Below, one piece after another: positions 62,633 to 64,000 of a stretch of 64,000 bases of DNA. The notes beneath the pieces are model-generated. The model searched no databases and was not told the DNA's origin. It saw only the letters and a program-made list of their open reading frames with translations. Numbering within the stretch: position 1 is the first letter of the stretch; each line of letters opens with the position of its first letter. Origin of the DNA: Vibrio cincinnatiensis DSM 19608 (GTDB lineage: Bacteria; Pseudomonadota; Gammaproteobacteria; Enterobacterales; Vibrionaceae); the NCBI RefSeq assembly GCF_900167345.1, contig NZ_FUXB01000014.1, positions 47,012 through 111,011 on the forward strand, given 5' to 3'. The position numbers were made by a program, and so were the translations under genes.

Positions 62633-63771
62633 GCTACCGCTCGGAATGGCAATACATTTGACTGAGCAACAACAGGAAGTTGATACCAGTCAGGAATAGA
62701 AAGAGGTTTAACCTCAATGACTTCTGAGCGCTTTAAGATTGGACACATACGGCTTACATCGAAAGGGCGAGAAATATCGATGCCAATTTGTTTCAGACGA
62801 GCCTTATGTTCATAAAACTGTGACTGATTTAAGATTTCTCGTAAATCGGAGCCATGTTGCCACATGGTGAAATAACTTAGCGTCGTATTAGCTTTACGAA
62901 GCGTATCAACCGCACCCGCCTCAACAAGCTGATGCGCTATGGATTGGTGAGTGTCATGCGTTGCGTGTAGTGTCTTCATGGCGTTCTCTATGTCTGTTAA
63001 GTGTGCGTGAAAGTCTTGTTCGGTTACCAAGCCATAAAACTGTAAATTGTGACGTTTTAATAATTTCTGTCTTAAACTGTGCTCTTCTCGTACTACGCCT
63101 TGCTGTTTGCAGTAGGCTATGAGTTGTTCCACATATTGAAGTTGTTCTAGTGTTGTTCCGTCTTTTTTACGCTTGTTCTTTTTAAGGTGTTTAGTTAGTT
63201 CAAAAGCTTTGCAATAGAGTTTTGTCATTGCCCATTCTGAAGCTTCGCCCCAGTTGCAGGTCATACCATTTGGGTAGAGTTTGGGCTCGCGGCCTCGCCC
63301 TATCTGCATAGAGGACATTCCGCGGATGAAAGATGCCTCCTTCCCCTGTCCCACCATGTAATTTCGTGTCCAGTCAATAAGTGTAATTTCGGCACCGTTA
63401 CCAACCAGAGAGGAGGATTTTCCATCTGGTGATTGGCGATGGAAAAGACGAGTATTTTTAGTGAATGGTGGTAATTCGTATTTAGCTAAAACGTGATTAT
63501 AAATATCTACACATTCATCAAGAGTCTTTAAACCAAAGAGATTATCCATCCGCTGCCAACGCGATGGGTTTCCCTCAACCCTGACCCGGTTACCATTACA
63601 ACGAATCGTTAATTTTGTACTGTAAGAGCCCTCTAAAACCTTCTGATTAACATTTGGTGGTAACTTCTCTCCAGTTTCCATATCGATGCGCTCAATAACA
63701 TGCATCCCAACGAATGGTAGCCCACCGTCAGGATAATCTTGTTGCATGAAAAGCTGGTCGATAAAGAACAC
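62629..63771 (-). CDS. Gene II/RstA-type phage replication initiation protein
   Basis: The 380-residue protein matches the rolling-circle initiators of filamentous vibriophages: FFIDQLFMQQDYPDGGLPFVG at the start, VLEGSYSTKLTIRCNGNRVRVEGNPSRW (about 46-73), NLFGLKTLDECVDIYNHVL and SLVGNGAEITLIDWTRNY. The protein nicks the phage double-stranded form to start plus-strand synthesis. The GTG start with AGGT upstream fits the family's short N-terminus. Divergent repressor gene and operator lie upstream. Confidence 0.86.
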   Translation of the reverse strand: MFFIDQLFMQQDYPDGGLPFVGMHVIERIDMETGEKLPPNVNQKVLEGSYSTKLTIRCNGNRVRVEGNPSRWQRMDNLFGLKTLDECVDIYNHVLAKYELPPFTKNTRLFHRQSPDGKSSSLVGNGAEITLIDWTRNYMVGQGKEASFIRGMSSMQIGRGREPKLYPNGMTCNWGEASEWAMTKLYCKAFELTKHLKKNKRKKDGTTLEQLQYVEQLIAYCKQQGVVREEHSLRQKLLKRHNLQFYGLVTEQDFHAHLTDIENAMKTLHATHDTHQSIAHQLVEAGAVDTLRKANTTLSYFTMWQHGSDLREILNQSQFYEHKARLKQIGIDISRPFDVSRMCPILKRSEVIEVKPLSIPDWYQLPVVAQSNVLPFRAVA

Positions 63772-63785
63772 TAAAAAAACCTGTC

Positions 63786-63805
63786 AAGTATGATTTTTCA
63801 TACTT
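63786..63805. promoter_or_regulatory. Operator-like inverted repeat in the phage control region
   Basis: AAGTATGA (63786-63793) and TCATACTT (63798-63805) form a perfect repeat around TTTT. It lies between the replication gene start and the repressor gene, where RstR-type repressors bind to shut down the replication promoter. A -10-like TATAAT for the repressor gene lies at 63854-63859. Confidence 0.65.
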
Positions 63806-63889
63806 TAAACTATACAAATGCACATGTAAACTCTAGGTGTCAAAAAGTAGATATATAATCAAACAAAAGGATACCTAGGAATAAAAATA

Positions 63890-64000
63890 ATGCTTAAAGA
63901 TGTACTAAAAGAAATGCGTGAGCGTAAGCAGTTAAAGCAAAGTGAAGTAGCGGAACACGTAGGTGTAACGGCTCAAACTTATATGAAATGGGAAAATGGT
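63890..64000 (+). CDS. XRE-family phage repressor (RstR-like), N-terminal part
   Basis: The frame begins with ATG (AGGA 9 bases upstream) and runs off the window after 37 residues: MLKDVLKEMRERKQLKQSEV then AEHVGVTAQTYMKWENG. This is a Cro/cI-type helix-turn-helix with the recognition helix TAQTYMKWENG. Position and orientation, divergent from the replication gene, match RstR of CTX phage, which keeps the prophage silent. Sequence similarity to RstR itself cannot be judged from this fragment. Confidence 0.8.
   Translation, partial: MLKDVLKEMRERKQLKQSEVAEHVGVTAQTYMKWENG

Larger units (their letters stand above)
61400..64000. mobile_element. Filamentous-phage-type integrated element (left part), satellite-like
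   Basis: Between dif and the window end lie a zinc-ribbon mini-protein, a triple helix-turn-helix protein, a gene V-like ssDNA-binding protein, a gene II/RstA-type replication protein and, divergent, an XRE repressor. This is the replication and regulation half of a filamentous phage. No coat, pIII or Zot-like gene occurs between the replication module and dif, resembling RS1 or TLC satellites. Coat genes, a second repeat or a second dif could still lie right of the window. Confidence 0.75.

Noticed and set aside
1..64000. CRISPR array, tRNA or rRNA genes
   Set aside because: No regularly spaced repeats and no cloverleaf or rRNA-like sequence was noticed on either strand.

Overview
The window looks like a piece of a Vibrio main chromosome close to its replication terminus. 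The basis is resemblance recalled from family knowledge: a TtpC-type TonB2 cluster, a NorM multidrug pump, a FIST/hybrid-kinase pair beside ccoNOQP-fnr-uspE-ttcA-potABCD, and a near-perfect Vibrio dif site at 61400-61427. The gene content resembles the V. cholerae VC14xx-VC15xx region, but the order and details differ (no RTX cluster beside dif), so I place it only to genus. No rRNA, tRNA or CRISPR array was seen.

Layout. 1-2165: end of a chemotaxis operon (cheW tail, cheR, cheB). 2205-7187: a TonB2 energy-transduction operon (DUF3450, ttpC, exbB, exbD, tonB, TPR protein) behind a Fur-box-like site. 7316-9286: patatin-like lipase and an exported ATP-dependent DNA ligase. 9353-11493: norM and riboflavin synthase. 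11494-11950: terminators, a decayed IS4-like transposase start and an operator-like palindrome. 11951-15386: a phosphonate-type ABC importer (phnD-C-E-E). 15509-20661: housekeeping and small conserved genes (CPXCG protein, YbjQ, fructosamine-kinase-like protein, DUF3802, NlpC, TapT, NagK, DUF2960).

20691-38702 forms one functional block for a tungsten/molybdenum formate dehydrogenase. It contains tungstate uptake (tupABC), guanylylation and insertion of the cofactor (mobA, a mobB-moeA fusion), a sigma-54 response regulator and its sensor kinase, fdhD, DUF3305/DUF3306 proteins, and the structural operon (ferredoxin-like protein, TorD-like chaperone, small Tat protein, fdhA, fdhB, fdhC, membrane protein). 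Sigma-54 promoters with exact GG-N10-GC spacing sit before both tupA and the fdh operon. Copies of one palindrome (GACAAAATGTC and 9-10/11 variants) lie 100-165 bp upstream of each predicted start. I infer that the regulator/kinase pair switches metal uptake, cofactor synthesis and enzyme on together.

38896-50504: cobB sirtuin, two tandem potD genes with potC, potB and potA, a membrane protein, a Bax-like glucosaminidase, a DUF2987 protein, ttcA, uspE and fnr (with an FNR box at its own promoter). 50592-57640: the cbb3 oxidase genes ccoNOQP and their assembly genes (fixH-like, ccoI, ccoS, SafE-like), with an FNR-like box before ccoN. 57897-61242: a small membrane protein, a FIST sensor and a soluble hybrid histidine kinase.

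61400-64000: the dif site, then the start of an integrated filamentous-phage-type element that runs out of the window. It has an XRE repressor (partial), a gene II/RstA-type replication protein, an M13 gene V-like ssDNA-binding protein, an unrecognised protein with three predicted helix-turn-helix units and a cysteine-rich mini-protein. No coat or assembly gene is visible between the replication module and dif, which suggests an RS1/TLC-like satellite; the part beyond the window could change that view.
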